From a virus: DNA of 64,000 bases. The position numbers were made by a program, and so were the translations under genes. Of the stretch, positions 8,544 to 17,379 are shown in pieces. The number at the start of each line of letters is the position of its first letter. The stretch's first letter is position 1. The stretch spans positions 116,461 through 180,460 of the IMG/VR virus record IMGVR_UViG_3300032294_002877; one strand, given 5' to 3'. Below the pieces are notes generated by a model. That model ran no database searches, had not been told where the DNA came from, and saw nothing but the letters and a program-made list of their open reading frames with translations.

Positions 8544-10399
8544 TCCTAGGTGAATCTCATTATTCACTTTTGGATGGACTTTCAAAACCCTCGCAGATAG
8601 CAGAAAGATGCGTCAATATTGGCGTAAACTCCTGCGCACTTACTGATCATGGAACCATATCGGGATGTGTTCAATTCTATCAAGAATTAAAAGCTAAAAA
8701 GATTAAGCCTATTCTTGGTTGTGAGCTATATTTATGTCATCAAAATGCCACAATAAAGACTAAGGACAATTCATCCCTAAGTCATTTCATAGTTTTGGCT
8801 AAAAATTTTGCCGGTTGGAAAACACTGATCAAGATAGTATCTGAAGCCAATAAACCAAATAAATTTTATCATAAGCCAAGATTAAGTATGGCTGAGTTAG
8901 CAGAATATTTAGACGGTAATATTATTGGGTTCTGTGGACATCTAGGATCATATTTGTCCAATATAATAGAAAATAAAGACGGGTCTGAATCAAAGAAGTT
9001 GGGTATAGATTTTATCTCACAGATGAATGATATTTTTGGTAAAGGCAATTTCTTTTTAGAGTCTCAGCTAATGGACCAACAGCACAATCCTGCTCAAGTA
9101 CAACTAACAGAATACATAAGAAACTTAGGTAGTGCGACAAATACAAAAGTAATATGCACTCCCGATGCTCATTATTGTGAGAAAAGCGATGCTGTTGATC
9201 AGCGCATACTCCTATGCAACAATCTAAAGACTACTCTTGTTAATATAAATAAGAGATTATTAGATAATGAAGATGTTCCGATGTCGTGTTTTTTCAGATC
9301 GGACAACTATCATATTTTATCGCCAGAAGAGATGATAGATATTCATACAGAGGAAGAAATAGATAATACAAATTATCTTAACTCATTATGCGAAGAATAC
9401 TCCATTCTTAGCAAACCATTACTTCCTCCCTTCTCTTGCCCAGACGGATACGATCCAGATGAGTATCTTAGGGAACTGTGTCGCAAAGGCTGGAGAGAAA
9501 AAATATCTAGTGTTATTGCTGAAAATGAGCAACAAGAATATCTTGATAGAATCAAATACGAACTAGAAATTTTACAGGGTGCCGGGCTTAGTAGTTATTT
9601 TTTGATTGTTCAGGATATAGTCGAGTATGTTCGTCAACAAAATTGGCTTCCGGGTGTCGGTAGAGGTAGTGCTGCCGGATGTCTGGTGTCATATTTAATC
9701 GGAATTACTAATATTGATCCAATCAAGTATAACCTTCTATTTGAAAGATTCTATAATGTTGGAAGAAATTCAGCTGATAGAATCTCAATGCCAGATATCG
9801 ATGTTGACGTTCCGATCAACAAACGAGAGCTGATCATAGAATACATAAAAAATAAATATGGTCAAGAAAAAGTATCTCAGATGATAACATATAATACTAT
9901 GAAGGGTCGCGGTGCTCTAAAAGAAGTTCTACGAGTATATGATAATATAACTTTTGAAGAGATGAATAAAATAACCAAAAATATACCTGATGAGGCTAAA
10001 ATAGCGGACGAATTACAAGAGATGAAAGAAGATACTGGCGAATCCTCGATCATACGCTGGGCATTAGAAAATAATGTTGACAAACTCAAAGAGTGGTGCT
10101 ATATTAATACTGATGGCACCCTGGCTGGGCCGTTGTCAAAAAGGTTTGAGCAGGCTATTCGTTTAGAGGGAACTAAATCTAATCAATCCAAACATGCGGC
10201 TGGAGTTGTGATATCTAGTCAAGAATTATCGAGTGTTTGTCCGATGGTTTATGATAGCAAAAATGATCAAGCAATAGCTGGTATGGAGATGCAAGATTTA
10301 GAAGCGATTGGTGTAATCAAGTTCGATATTTTAGGTATCGCTTTATTAGACAAAATGATGAACATATCAGACGTACTAAAAAATGGAGACTCTTTATGA
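8505..10399 (+). CDS. dnaE: DNA polymerase III alpha (DnaE-type), N-terminal subunit: PHP and palm; frame interrupted near its 5' end
   Basis: It is the N-terminal half of a DnaE-type replicative polymerase. ATG 8505 opens MDVNKRYVPLHVHS and reaches TAG 8547-8549; the rest is open in another frame to 10399 and reads on from HYSLLDGLSKPSQIAERC. Joining Ser (TCC 8544-8546) to His (CAT 8558) by an 11-nt hop gives HVHSHYSLLDG, the normal PHP start. That model has 627 residues, with palm carboxylates in PDIDVD (D427, D429) and KFDILG (D604). A -1 shift would give a four-residue insertion instead. The fragment ends after the third catalytic Asp; fingers and C-domains are encoded at 11256-12884. If no recoding occurs, this is a broken gene or an assembly error. 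Confidence 0.72.
8548..8569 (+). promoter_or_regulatory. Hairpin at the frame junction of the polymerase gene
   Basis: AGGTGAAT (8548-8555) can pair with ATTCACTT (8562-8569) through eight pairs, one of them G-U, leaving a six-base loop. The TAG stop (8547-8549) is at the foot of the stem, directly after codon TCC. The TCT landing codon candidate (8555-8557) is at the loop. The layout recalls the T4 gene 60 bypass site, where the stop also sits at the base of a hairpin. Confidence 0.5.
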
Positions 10400-10575
10400 T
10401 TAAAACATTTGCAGAATTACCGGTTGGTGCTAGATTTTCGGTAGATAATATTGAATATATAAAAACAGAAACAATCAGAGTTAGCTGCTGTCAAAGCATA
10501 AATGCTGAACAAGTAGCCAATGCGTCAGTTAAGAACTTTTTTGCAGACGATAAAGCGGTAAATATTAATGCCTAA
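10396..10575 (+). CDS. Small phage protein between the polymerase halves, 59 aa
   Basis: An ORF from ATG 10396 (ATGA overlap with the polymerase stop) to TAA 10573-10575 encodes 59 residues. It opens MIKTFAELPVGARFSVDNIEY and contains VSCCQSINAEQVANA. This FxxLPVGxxF ... YIKT ... pattern resembles a small beta-rich protein common in tailed phage genomes; no function is known to me. Its last 8 nt overlap the exonuclease ATG 10568, so it is translationally locked between the two genes. Confidence 0.6.
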   Translation: MIKTFAELPVGARFSVDNIEYIKTETIRVSCCQSINAEQVANASVKNFFADDKAVNINA

Positions 10576-11263
10576 TTTCCAAAAAATTTGTGTCTTTGAT
10601 CTGGAAACGGACGGATCGAATCCAGACAAGTGTAGTCCTGTACAAATAGCGGCTGTGATGGTTGATCCATTGTCTTTGGATATTGTTCCAAATTCAGAAT
10701 TCAATATTAATCTCAAACCAGAAGCTATTGAGGACAATCCTGAATATGCATATGCAGATAGCGATGTGTTAGACTTTCATGCTAAAGTTAGGGGATCTTC
10801 TAAGCAGGAGATTTTGAACGAATGGAAAGGATATCAGAAACAGGATCTAGGATGGAAATTATTTGTTTCGTATCTAGAGATGTATCATATCAGATCCGAT
10901 AAAAAATCTTGTTTTACGGCTCCTATTGCTGGTGGATTTAATATAAATAGGTTTGATCTAAGAATTATAGATAGGCTTAGCGTGAAATATAATAATCTAA
11001 ATAAAGAAGGTAGAAGCTCCTTATTCTATCCTAGAGATGTTATAGATGTAATGAATATGTTATTTTATTGGTTTGAAGGCAATAATGAGCTCAAGAACTA
11101 CACACTAGATAATCTTAGAGATTACTTAGGATTAAGCAAAGAAGGGGCTCATGACGCATTGAAGGACGTCAAAGATACGGCCCAGATACTTGTAAGGTTT
11201 CTAAAGTTACACAGAAATTTATCCAAGAAAGTAAAATTTAAGGGATCGTTTGTTAATGTCTGA
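10568..11263 (+). CDS. DEDDh 3'-5' exonuclease (DnaQ/epsilon-like)
   Basis: It is the probable proofreading exonuclease for the split polymerase. Motif I is VFDLETDG (D11, E13), followed by a strand VQIAAVMVD. A central region with GFNINRFDLRIIDRL supplies motif II (N-x-x-x-F/D). Motif III is AHDALKDVKDT (H195, D200), the DEDDh form. At 231 aa it is close to the catalytic domain of DnaQ (about 180 aa plus). Its gene lies exactly between the two pieces of the DnaE gene and overlaps both neighbours (8 nt each), so coordinated synthesis of all subunits is likely. In PolC enzymes the exonuclease is instead fused into the polymerase. Confidence 0.85.
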   Translation: MPNFQKICVFDLETDGSNPDKCSPVQIAAVMVDPLSLDIVPNSEFNINLKPEAIEDNPEYAYADSDVLDFHAKVRGSSKQEILNEWKGYQKQDLGWKLFVSYLEMYHIRSDKKSCFTAPIAGGFNINRFDLRIIDRLSVKYNNLNKEGRSSLFYPRDVIDVMNMLFYWFEGNNELKNYTLDNLRDYLGLSKEGAHDALKDVKDTAQILVRFLKLHRNLSKKVKFKGSFVNV

Positions 11264-12884
11264 ATACTTTGTTTTTGACTGCGGATGCAAATTCCGTGTT
11301 TTGGATAACAGCGGAGAATTTCCTCTGATAGATTTTTCTCCAAAATTAGAGAATATTAATTTATCATGTTCTAGAACCTGGGATCTGATTAGTTCTGGAA
11401 ATACTAAGGGTTGTTTTCAGTTAGAGTCTAGATTAGGACAAATGATGGCTAAAAAATTAAAGCCAGAGAATATAGAACAACTCTCGGCCTTAATTGCTGT
11501 GCTCAGACCAGGAACATTGGAGGCCATACGAGACGGTAAAAGCGTCACCAATCACTATATAGATAAAAAGAACGGTCTTGAGTCTATAGACTATTTCCAT
11601 ACTGCTTTAGAGCCTATTCTAGATAAAACGTATGGAGAAATGATATATCAAGAACAAGCGATGGAAATTGCACAAACCATAGCGGGCTTCGATCTAAAAG
11701 AAGCGGACATGTTACGTAAAGCTATTGGTAAGAAAAAACCCGAGGAAATGGCCAAATTGAAAAACAAATTCATAGATGGATCTGTGAAGCAAAATATAGT
11801 CACGGAATCACAAGCAGAAGAAATTTTCGGATGGATTCAGAAAAGCCAACGATATAGCTTTAATAAATCGCATTCTGTTAGTTATGCTATTAATGCATAT
11901 GTATCTGCGTATGCAAAAGCTCATTTTCCGAGAGTTTTTTTTGCTTCTTATCTAAAATTTGCTAAAGACAAAATAGACCCTCAAAGAGAAATTAAAGAAT
12001 TGGTTAGAAATGCTAATGAGATGGATATTGGAGTAAGAACACCAGATTTCAGGAATCTAAACAGGTTCTTTCTGATTAAAAACAAAGAGATCTATTTTGG
12101 ATTAACCGATATTAAAGGTGTCGGAGACTCTGTATATAAAAAAATAATAGATCTATGTAAGGATATAGATTTATCCAAAGCTAGCTGGCTAGACATTCTA
12201 TTTAAAATATTATTGAATATTAATTCTACTGCGAGCAAAGCACTGATAAGCAGTGGAGCTATAGATTATTTTCATAAAAATAGAACAGAAATGCTATTTG
12301 AGTATGAGGTAGTATCTTCTTTTACTAAAAAAGAAATAGAAAAACTAATTGCTCTATATGAACAAGATCATAATATATCAGATTTAAATAAACTAATAGA
12401 ATTAGGTATTAATGGTTCTATAGCGAATAAAAATAGAATAGAGATTTTTAAGAATTTACTAAAATCTTTACGTCATCCTCCGTATTCACTAACGGATAAA
12501 ATAGAGTGGTTGTCTGATTCTGAAAATTCTTTACTAGGAGTATCAATAACTTGTTCGAAGCTAGACTCATACGATATAGAGATGACTAATACTAATTGTA
12601 AAACTTTTAAGACGACTCTATTATCTGATAAGATTGTTATAGCAGGAGAGATAACGAATATAAATGTTGTTAAAACAAAGACTGGTAAAAATCCGGGACA
12701 AGAGATGGCTTTTATAAGTATAGAGGATCAGACAGGCATACTGGATTCAGTCATAATGTTTCCGGAGCAATGGTCTAATTTCAAATCTCATTTATTCGTT
12801 GGAAATGTTCTGATTTTTGTAGGGAATAAGGCGAAAAACAAGGACGGTCTTATAGTTGAAAAGTGTTTTGTTCCGCGAACTTGA
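11256..12884 (+). CDS. dnaE: DNA polymerase III alpha (DnaE-type), C-terminal subunit: fingers, HhH and OB domain
   Basis: It is the second half of the DnaE-type polymerase, 542 aa. Residues 1-45 contain FDCGCKF and a later Cys, a possible zinc site. The fingers begin TWDLISSGNTKGCFQLES, matching DnaE, followed by LSALIAVLRPG, and YGEMIYQEQAMEIAQTIAGFD with ADMLRKAIGKKK and SFNKSHSVSYA. The C-terminus has GLTDIKGVGDSV (helix-hairpin-helix) and an OB-fold (VIAGEITNINVVKTKTGK). ATG 11256 fits better than TTG 11250 and overlaps the exonuclease stop by 8 nt. Together with the N-terminal piece the total is close to full-length DnaE (about 1160 aa). Confidence 0.85.
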   Translation: MSEYFVFDCGCKFRVLDNSGEFPLIDFSPKLENINLSCSRTWDLISSGNTKGCFQLESRLGQMMAKKLKPENIEQLSALIAVLRPGTLEAIRDGKSVTNHYIDKKNGLESIDYFHTALEPILDKTYGEMIYQEQAMEIAQTIAGFDLKEADMLRKAIGKKKPEEMAKLKNKFIDGSVKQNIVTESQAEEIFGWIQKSQRYSFNKSHSVSYAINAYVSAYAKAHFPRVFFASYLKFAKDKIDPQREIKELVRNANEMDIGVRTPDFRNLNRFFLIKNKEIYFGLTDIKGVGDSVYKKIIDLCKDIDLSKASWLDILFKILLNINSTASKALISSGAIDYFHKNRTEMLFEYEVVSSFTKKEIEKLIALYEQDHNISDLNKLIELGINGSIANKNRIEIFKNLLKSLRHPPYSLTDKIEWLSDSENSLLGVSITCSKLDSYDIEMTNTNCKTFKTTLLSDKIVIAGEITNINVVKTKTGKNPGQEMAFISIEDQTGILDSVIMFPEQWSNFKSHLFVGNVLIFVGNKAKNKDGLIVEKCFVPRT

Positions 12885-12908
12885 CACCCTCTCGGTTTCT
12901 TTTATCAT
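12881..12908 (+). promoter_or_regulatory. Candidate promoter for ssb
   Basis: TTGACA at 12881-12886 and TATCAT at 12903-12908 are separated by 16 nt, close to a bacterial sigma-70 promoter. The -35 overlaps the polymerase stop codon. About 40 nt of leader follow before the ssb start, with AAGGAG at 12938-12943. Confidence 0.45.
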
Positions 12909-12948
12909 AGAATGTTGAGTTTTTCTTTTTTTAATCAAGGAGTTTGAT

Positions 12949-13320
12949 ATGAACATAACTATTTTGCGTGGTAATCTAGCACGAGATCCTGAGCTTAGGT
13001 CTGTTAACACAGGCGGTAAGCAAACTTCTGTAGTCAATTTTACAGTAGCTGTTTCTCGTGAATACACCAAGGCTTCTGGTGAGAAGGACAAGGTAACATC
13101 CTTTATCAATTGTGAAGCATGGGATACCGGCGCAGAAATTATTGGGTCTTCTTTCAAGAAGGGCGATCTGGTTCTGGTAGAAGGATCTCTAAGGAATGAC
13201 ACATGGGAAAAGGACGGCGTGAAGCATAGTAGTCTAAAGGTAAGAGTTAATAACTTCTCTAAGATTACTAAGTTATCTAAGCCCACAAAGAACGAGGAAA
13301 CAGAACCAGTAGCATTCTGA
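12949..13320 (+). CDS. ssb: Single-stranded DNA-binding protein
   Basis: It binds ssDNA at the replication fork. The 123-aa protein starts MNITILRGNLARDPELRS, and has the SSB OB-fold strands VVNFTVAVSREY, VTSFINCEAWDTGAE, KKGDLVLVEGSLRNDTWEKDG and SSLKVRVNNF. The short tail (NEETEPVAF) is acidic and ends in Phe, like the partner-binding tip of bacterial SSB. It has AAGGAG before the ATG, a candidate promoter upstream and a strong terminator downstream. All 13 Lys codons are AAG, unlike its AAA-rich neighbours, suggesting selection for high expression or a different origin. Confidence 0.92.
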   Translation: MNITILRGNLARDPELRSVNTGGKQTSVVNFTVAVSREYTKASGEKDKVTSFINCEAWDTGAEIIGSSFKKGDLVLVEGSLRNDTWEKDGVKHSSLKVRVNNFSKITKLSKPTKNEETEPVAF

Positions 13321-13342
13321 GGCAAGGACGCTACTATCGATA

Positions 13343-13372
13343 ATAAGTAGGGGGCTTCGGCCCCTTATTTAT
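13343..13372 (+). terminator. Rho-independent terminator after ssb
   Basis: GGGGC (13351-13355), a TTCG tetraloop and GCCCC (13360-13364) form a compact stem, with flanking AATAAG able to pair further with the downstream TTATT, followed by a T-rich run. It separates the replication module from the sugar cluster. Confidence 0.88.
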
Positions 13373-13396
13373 TATGTATACTTACACATAAAATAT

Positions 13397-15061
13397 ATGA
13401 AGAATAAACTTAAGATTCTAATGTGTTCCGAGGCTAGTTTTCTTAGTTCTGGCTTTGGTATTTATGCGAAAGAGATATTATCCAGACTACATAATACTGG
13501 TAAATATGAGATAGCAGAATTTGCATCTTATGGTGTGGTAAATGATCCAAGAGATAAGACGATACCATGGAAATATTACGCCAATGCCGTTAAAGAAAAC
13601 GATCCAAGACATAAAGAATATACTTCTAGAGGAGATAACCAATTTGGTAGGTGGAGATTTGAGAAAGTTCTATTAGACTTTAGGCCAGATGTGGTTATAG
13701 ATGTTAGAGATTACTGGATGAGTCATTACGAAGGAATATCTCCGTTACGCAAGTTTTACCATTGGATACTAATGCCAACTGTTGATTCCGAACCTCAGCA
13801 AGAGGAATGGATGGATACATATTTGTCTGCTGATGCTATTTTTACATATTCGGACTGGGGAGCTGAAGTGTTAAAAAAACAAAGCTCTGACAAAGTTAAT
13901 TACATAGCAACGGCGTCTCCGGGTGTGGATTTACAAACTTTCAAAATTCTACCAAATAAAATAGAGATTAAAAAAACTCTTGGACTACCTTTGGATTCTC
14001 TTATAATTGGATCGGTCATGAGAAACCAAAAACGTAAGCTAATACCAGAGTTAATGATTTCTTTTAGAAAATTTCTTGATATACTAGAACAATCTGGTAA
14101 CCCATTAGGAGAAAAGACATACCTATATCTACATACTAGCTATCCAGATATGGGTTGGGATATTCCCGAACTATTGAAAGATAACAGATTGTCTAATCGT
14201 GTGCTATTCACTTATGCTTGTAGAAAATGTTCTTTTACAGAATCAACTGTCTATTTAGGGCCGAATAGAACATGCCCAAGATGTCTAAACAAGTCGATGA
14301 CTATGCCATCTGTAACTAATGGTATTACATCAGAAAAATTATGCGAAATATATAATACTTTTGATTTGTATGTTCAGTATGCTATATGTGAGGGTTTTGG
14401 TATGCCTCAAGTAGAGGCTGGAGCATGCGGTATTCCTATTGCGACTGTTGAATACAGTGCGATGGTGGACATTATTAAAAAACTAGATGCCATGAGCATA
14501 AAACCAAAAACACACTTTAAAGAATTAGAAACAAAAGCGATTAGGGTATACCCAGATAACGATCAACTAGTTGATTGTATGATCGAAATAGCCTCATTGT
14601 CTGAATCGAAAAAAAATGAGAGAAGACTAAATACAAGAAAATTAACAGAAAAATATTACAACTGGGATGATATAGCTTCAGTATGGGAAAGATACCTAGA
14701 TCAAGTGGATCTGCACTATAGATCAAATTGGGATTCTCCTCCTCAATATATAGCAGACTCCCTACCTGATCCTTCTCAAGTAAATAATACTATTTTTTTC
14801 CATACAATGAAAACTATAACAGAAAATATAGCAACACATCACAACAAATTATCTTCTATGCAAATGTTATATATGTTACAAAATTGCGACTATGGATTTT
14901 CTGGTGCCGGTGCAGGGCTGCAGAATTACAATTATAACAATGTGTTGGAACATTTTAAAATAGAAATTGATAATATCAACCAGTCAGAAAATGTAAGATA
15001 CAATAAAACAAAATTTAATGATGATTTTATTCAATACGCTCATATCAAAAGCAATACATAA
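13397..15061 (+). CDS. GT4-type glycosyltransferase with inserted zinc ribbon
   Basis: A 554-aa GT-B fold glycosyltransferase. The N-terminal half opens KILMCSEASFLSSGFGIYAKE, with a donor domain (IIGSVMRNQKRKLIPELM) and the GT4 signature YAICEGFGMPQVEAGACGIPIATVEYS around residue 340. Between the domains lies C275-x2-C278-x14-C293-x2-C296, a probable zinc ribbon not usual in GT4 enzymes. The acceptor is not evident: phage DNA, virion protein or host sugars. No Shine-Dalgarno is visible before ATG 13397. The C-terminal 100 residues are helical and unassigned. It overlaps the next start by TAATG and heads the cluster. Confidence 0.8.
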   Translation: MKNKLKILMCSEASFLSSGFGIYAKEILSRLHNTGKYEIAEFASYGVVNDPRDKTIPWKYYANAVKENDPRHKEYTSRGDNQFGRWRFEKVLLDFRPDVVIDVRDYWMSHYEGISPLRKFYHWILMPTVDSEPQQEEWMDTYLSADAIFTYSDWGAEVLKKQSSDKVNYIATASPGVDLQTFKILPNKIEIKKTLGLPLDSLIIGSVMRNQKRKLIPELMISFRKFLDILEQSGNPLGEKTYLYLHTSYPDMGWDIPELLKDNRLSNRVLFTYACRKCSFTESTVYLGPNRTCPRCLNKSMTMPSVTNGITSEKLCEIYNTFDLYVQYAICEGFGMPQVEAGACGIPIATVEYSAMVDIIKKLDAMSIKPKTHFKELETKAIRVYPDNDQLVDCMIEIASLSESKKNERRLNTRKLTEKYYNWDDIASVWERYLDQVDLHYRSNWDSPPQYIADSLPDPSQVNNTIFFHTMKTITENIATHHNKLSSMQMLYMLQNCDYGFSGAGAGLQNYNYNNVLEHFKIEIDNINQSENVRYNKTKFNDDFIQYAHIKSNT

Positions 15062-16083
15062 TGAATATACTCTATCTAGGACCGTATAGGCAAACCGATT
15101 ATATAGGGCAGGTATCGTCTTTGCATATAGATTCTATAGCTCGTAAATTAAAAAAAGAAGATCGCCTAATTACAAGGGCCGTATATCTAGACTATTCTTT
15201 GTCAGATGGAACTTACACGACAAAAAAATATGAAAAAATAGATAATATTAACAAAATAGATACGATAGTGCAGTATTTGCCTATAGACTGTATGGCTATA
15301 AATACAGATACTTTCAATGTTGCGATACCCATTCTCGATGCAAAAATACACAATATAACAAATAATCCAGTATACAAAACATTAAATTTTTATGACAAGA
15401 TCTTGGTTGATGACGATAAACAAAAAAATATTATTAGAGCAGTATGTTCAGATAAAAAGATCGGTATCTATGATGAAAAAATAACTGATTCTAAAATGCA
15501 GTTATTGAACCTTAGTCCAGAAAACGACCAAGTTTATAAATTTGGCTTTATAGGACAATATAATAAAAATAAACAAATCATACAAAAAATACTCACTTCG
15601 TTTTTACTTTCAGTTAAAAATAATGATAATATCAGATTATTTTTATTTTTGAGAGCTTTAGATAATGAAAAAAATGAACTTGTATCTTTTATTAAAGATC
15701 TACAAAATCAATTAGGAATACCTGAATATATAGACAGAATACAGAATATTTTTAGTATGTGGAATTTGGAAGAGAGTATTATTGCATTAAATTCAATTGA
15801 TTGTCTAATATCAATTAATGACGACTACAAACAAACTCTTTATGAAAAATATTTTATAAATAGAGGAAACAACAACTATCTGATTAATAGAAATAATTTA
15901 ATCAGCGTGGAAACACCAGTGACAAATACGCCATTCAGTCAGTCTTATTCCGATACTGTTAGTTCAGTATCCACCCAAGATCTGATTCAAAAAATTTCTT
16001 CAGCATCAGTAAATAATATTCAGAAAAATAAAAAAACAGAACATCAGACTCTAGGCGAACACATATGCAAAATTCTAGCGTAG
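15061..16083 (+). CDS. Glycosyltransferase-like protein
   Basis: A 340-aa protein that begins NILYLGPYRQTDYIG, an N-terminus like GT-B transferases of phages. A central segment (YKFGFIGQYNKNKQIIQKILTSFLL) matches the start of a GT-B donor domain, and a later helix-rich part (LNSIDCLISINDDYK) follows. The GT4 EGFG-x-P motif is missing and the C-terminus (HQTLGEHICKILA) is short, so it may be a divergent or inactive transferase. It is coupled to both neighbours and may act with the GT4 enzyme. Confidence 0.5.
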   Translation: MNILYLGPYRQTDYIGQVSSLHIDSIARKLKKEDRLITRAVYLDYSLSDGTYTTKKYEKIDNINKIDTIVQYLPIDCMAINTDTFNVAIPILDAKIHNITNNPVYKTLNFYDKILVDDDKQKNIIRAVCSDKKIGIYDEKITDSKMQLLNLSPENDQVYKFGFIGQYNKNKQIIQKILTSFLLSVKNNDNIRLFLFLRALDNEKNELVSFIKDLQNQLGIPEYIDRIQNIFSMWNLEESIIALNSIDCLISINDDYKQTLYEKYFINRGNNNYLINRNNLISVETPVTNTPFSQSYSDTVSSVSTQDLIQKISSASVNNIQKNKKTEHQTLGEHICKILA

Positions 16084-16964
16084 CCAACAATATTACAAAA
16101 ACAGTAAAGTCATGCTGCACAACAAGCGGTTCAAAACTACACATATTGTATGACGGAGCCGTATCATTATTCGATGATTTGTTAGATAGTTTAGACTATC
16201 TTAATATTTTCCCTTTAATGGCAGAGGATAAAAGGAAGTATACGGATTTTATAGGTTATGATTTATTTTTATCTAATAATCCAGTGTGGGCTTCTTCTAA
16301 TATAAGTCAACTATTAAGTTTTCATCTCAATATTGTGGTCTTTTTTCATAGTACATGTCCTAATAATTTCAAGAAGGAAGATAAGTTTCTTTTAAAGAAT
16401 TCCTTAAAATATGTACATAAAATATTTTCTAGTGATATCGTAATGAGTAGTTGGGGTTTTGACACAACAGATGATAGATCATACACTATTGATTATGGTA
16501 TTCGTAAACTGCCAATCAATCAGCCTAAGAATATAGATATTTGTATTTTGAATATTAACAGCAACCCGTCTGTTAAAATGCTATATAACTATATCAAAAA
16601 TGTCTATCCAAATACTATATTAGTAGACAATAGTAATTATACCAATATATATGAAACACTACTTAAATCTAAAATATGTATCGAAGCAGAATCAGAGTTT
16701 AATATTTATAGCGCAATAGCACATAAATGTTATGTTATATCCTCTATGAAATCGTTATCGTGTGAAGGACTGATTAATATTCCCTCATATGACAATATAC
16801 AAAAAGCTATAAATAGCATCTTATCTAACTATAATGAAGATATGACAATACTTAACTCGGATTCTATACTAAAAAAGTATAGTCTGGATGAATTTGCTAT
16901 GTCATTTGAAAAAATACTACGTAATATAATTAAGGAACCATATATTTATGCAAAGAACATATAA
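16065..16964 (+). CDS. Glycosyltransferase-like protein of the sugar cluster
   Basis: A 299-aa protein, probably a divergent GT-B-type transferase: it has a strand-rich first half (KLHILYDGAVSLFDDLLDS, NIVVFFHSTCPNNF) and a second half containing ILVDNSNYTNIYETLLKSKICIEAESEFNIYSAIAHKCYVISS, which resembles the late GT-B donor-domain region (E ... A ... G/K-C). No clear EX7E motif is visible. ATG 16065 overlaps the preceding gene by 19 nt and the stop overlaps the next ATG (16948) by 17 nt. Function by context only. Confidence 0.4.
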   Translation: MQNSSVANNITKTVKSCCTTSGSKLHILYDGAVSLFDDLLDSLDYLNIFPLMAEDKRKYTDFIGYDLFLSNNPVWASSNISQLLSFHLNIVVFFHSTCPNNFKKEDKFLLKNSLKYVHKIFSSDIVMSSWGFDTTDDRSYTIDYGIRKLPINQPKNIDICILNINSNPSVKMLYNYIKNVYPNTILVDNSNYTNIYETLLKSKICIEAESEFNIYSAIAHKCYVISSMKSLSCEGLINIPSYDNIQKAINSILSNYNEDMTILNSDSILKKYSLDEFAMSFEKILRNIIKEPYIYAKNI

Positions 16965-17379
16965 CATATATCATAGTAAATATAATAAAAATTTCATAGA
17001 TAACTGTCATAATATTGATTTTTATGATATTGATAATATAATTAATTATTCTGTAGATTTTATAAGATCGGATAGCTTCGAGTACTTAGATATAAGTTCC
17101 GTAAAAACAACCATAGATACACTTGTACATAAATTGAGAGTCGGTGGTGTCATGATGATATCTTTTTCGGACATGAAAAATTTATGCAAATCTTATTGTC
17201 ATAACGGTATGTCTGACAATGATTTATTATTATCTATTCAAAATAAACATAGTATTCTGTCCGTAGACTTTTTACAGGATCTCATCAAAACAGCATACAA
17301 AGATGTTGGTATATCAAAAATAGAATTTGATCACAAAAATAACAAAACCTACGTCTCTATAGAGAGAAAATCTATATGA
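16948..17379 (+). CDS. Truncated methyltransferase-like protein
   Basis: A 143-aa protein that resembles the C-terminal half of a class I SAM-dependent methyltransferase: FEYLDISSVKTTIDTLVHKLRVGGVMMISFSDM matches the post-motif region where a helix precedes a Gly-rich strand. The N-terminal GxGxG SAM loop is absent, so enzymatic activity is doubtful. It may be a vestige or a non-catalytic partner in the sugar cluster. The stop overlaps the next ATG by ATGA. Confidence 0.45.
   Translation: MQRTYNIYHSKYNKNFIDNCHNIDFYDIDNIINYSVDFIRSDSFEYLDISSVKTTIDTLVHKLRVGGVMMISFSDMKNLCKSYCHNGMSDNDLLLSIQNKHSILSVDFLQDLIKTAYKDVGISKIEFDHKNNKTYVSIERKSI

Noticed and set aside
8544-8554. +1 frameshift at TCC TAG, as in antizyme
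   Set aside because: Shifting +1 reads AGG and then TGA at once, so it cannot reach the polymerase frame.
8570-10399. TTG 8570 as the true start of the polymerase
   Set aside because: It has no ribosome site and would delete the LHVHS metal-binding motif, which is encoded just upstream after a proper start.
10399-11256. Split intein between the polymerase halves
   Set aside because: Neither end shows intein splicing motifs; the halves start and stop as independent genes with their own start codons.
13320-13397. tRNA or small RNA gene in the gap after ssb
   Set aside because: The only clear structure is the terminator hairpin; no cloverleaf can be drawn.
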